A DNA stretch of 64,000 nucleotides from Planomicrobium sp. CPCC 101079 (GTDB lineage: Bacteria > Bacillota > Bacilli > Bacillales_A > Planococcaceae). A program made the translations under genes and the position numbers. The stretch is from contig NZ_VOHC01000002.1 in NCBI RefSeq assembly GCF_007859275.1, positions 1 through 64,000 on the forward strand, read 5' to 3'. The notes under the pieces were generated by a model, which saw only the letters and a program-made list of their open reading frames with translations, was not told where the DNA came from and did no database searches. Position 1 is the first letter of the stretch. Each line of letters opens with the position of its first letter. This document shows positions 63,862 through 64,000 of this stretch, in pieces.

Positions 63862-64000
63862 ATGGCAAAACAGCTCGCTATGCATGAAACACTCGAAGTC
63901 CATGAGGTGCTTATTTTTAAAACGGCATGCCTCGCAAAAAACAAATTGTTTGTTGACATGGTGCAAGACAAGAAGCTAAAGGAAATTATCGAAGAAGATA
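63862..64000 (+). CDS. Spore coat protein, CotF-like (5' part only)
   Basis: The first 46 codons of an ORF that leaves the window. The sequence HETLEVHEVLIFKTACLAK matches the N-terminal helix of CotF-type coat proteins (HELLxFKxxCLxK). AGGAGGAGAT precedes ATG 63862. CotF-like genes also occur in poorly sporulating Planococcaceae, so it does not prove that the organism sporulates. The 48-nt gap after the YfhO gene has no terminator. Confidence 0.75.
   Translation, partial: MAKQLAMHETLEVHEVLIFKTACLAKNKLFVDMVQDKKLKEIIEED

Noticed and set aside
1..64000. CRISPR arrays, prophage, insertion sequences, tRNA genes
   Set aside because: No regularly spaced repeats, transposase, integrase or phage structural genes, and no tRNA cloverleaf were noticed; a tRNAscan or ISfinder search would be needed to exclude small remnants.

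Overview
The window looks like chromosomal DNA of a low-to-mid GC Firmicute of the Planococcaceae (Planococcus or a close relative). The evidence is the 5' end of a 16S rRNA gene at the left edge, Bacillus-type sigma-A promoters and GGAGG-type ribosome binding sites, two guanine riboswitches, an AAA ATPase/DUF58/transglutaminase operon, and a CotF-like coat protein at the right edge. The assignment rests on family resemblance read by eye; no search was run. Most genes lie on the minus strand, co-oriented with the rRNA operon, so the minus strand is probably the leading strand. No insertion sequence, phage or CRISPR array was seen.

Layout. 1-430: start of a 16S gene (minus) with tandem promoters. 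822-4296: a purine permease gene and guaA, each behind its own guanine riboswitch and terminator. 4347-8691: AAA ATPase, DUF58 and transglutaminase-like genes in one overlapping operon. 8853-11164: pncB-nadE (NAD salvage). 11286-11613: a plus-strand promoter, a strongly structured non-coding stretch and a terminator, read as a small RNA gene. 11630-13312: ilvD. 13581-14796: two convergent acetyltransferase genes. 14946-17706: a secreted subtilase, a PlcR/NprR-like HTH-TPR regulator, and a 56-residue exported peptide gene overlapping the regulator stop codon; together they look like a peptide-pheromone quorum-sensing unit. 18487-32820: a 13-gene minus-strand operon with SDR, ketopantoate reductase-like enzyme, GntR regulator, complete dipeptide-type ABC importer, aspartoacylase-like deacylase, amidase, creatininase-family hydrolase, DUF885 peptidase and M28 peptidase; this suggests uptake and stepwise hydrolysis of peptides or another amide compound.

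32980-44471 is mostly housekeeping: ROK sugar kinase, aldo/keto reductase, Sir2 deacylase, UppP, a MecA-N-type penicillin-binding protein, a GC-rich repeat patch, a large secreted M14 peptidase, BioY behind a probable BirA operator, a PhzF-family protein and a HEAT-repeat protein. 44792-45914 is a compact sortase pair: an Excalibur-domain wall protein with an LPDTA sorting signal followed by a class D-like sortase. 45931-57757 has a small membrane protein, a cysteine-desulfurase-like enzyme, a class I amidotransferase-type hydrolase, an S9 peptidase, and a second complete Opp/Dpp importer led by a D-aminopeptidase, with an Lrp-type regulator next to it. 57941-64000 holds an amidohydrolase, a Nudix/S51-peptidase/P-loop kinase cluster, a YfhO-family membrane protein and the start of the coat protein gene.

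The main theme is protein and peptide scavenging: a secreted subtilase and M14 carboxypeptidase, two peptide importers, and at least five intracellular peptidases or amidases. The protease appears to be under a self-contained peptide-sensing circuit. The strongest candidates for undescribed biology are that pheromone circuit and the structured RNA at about 11321-11613.
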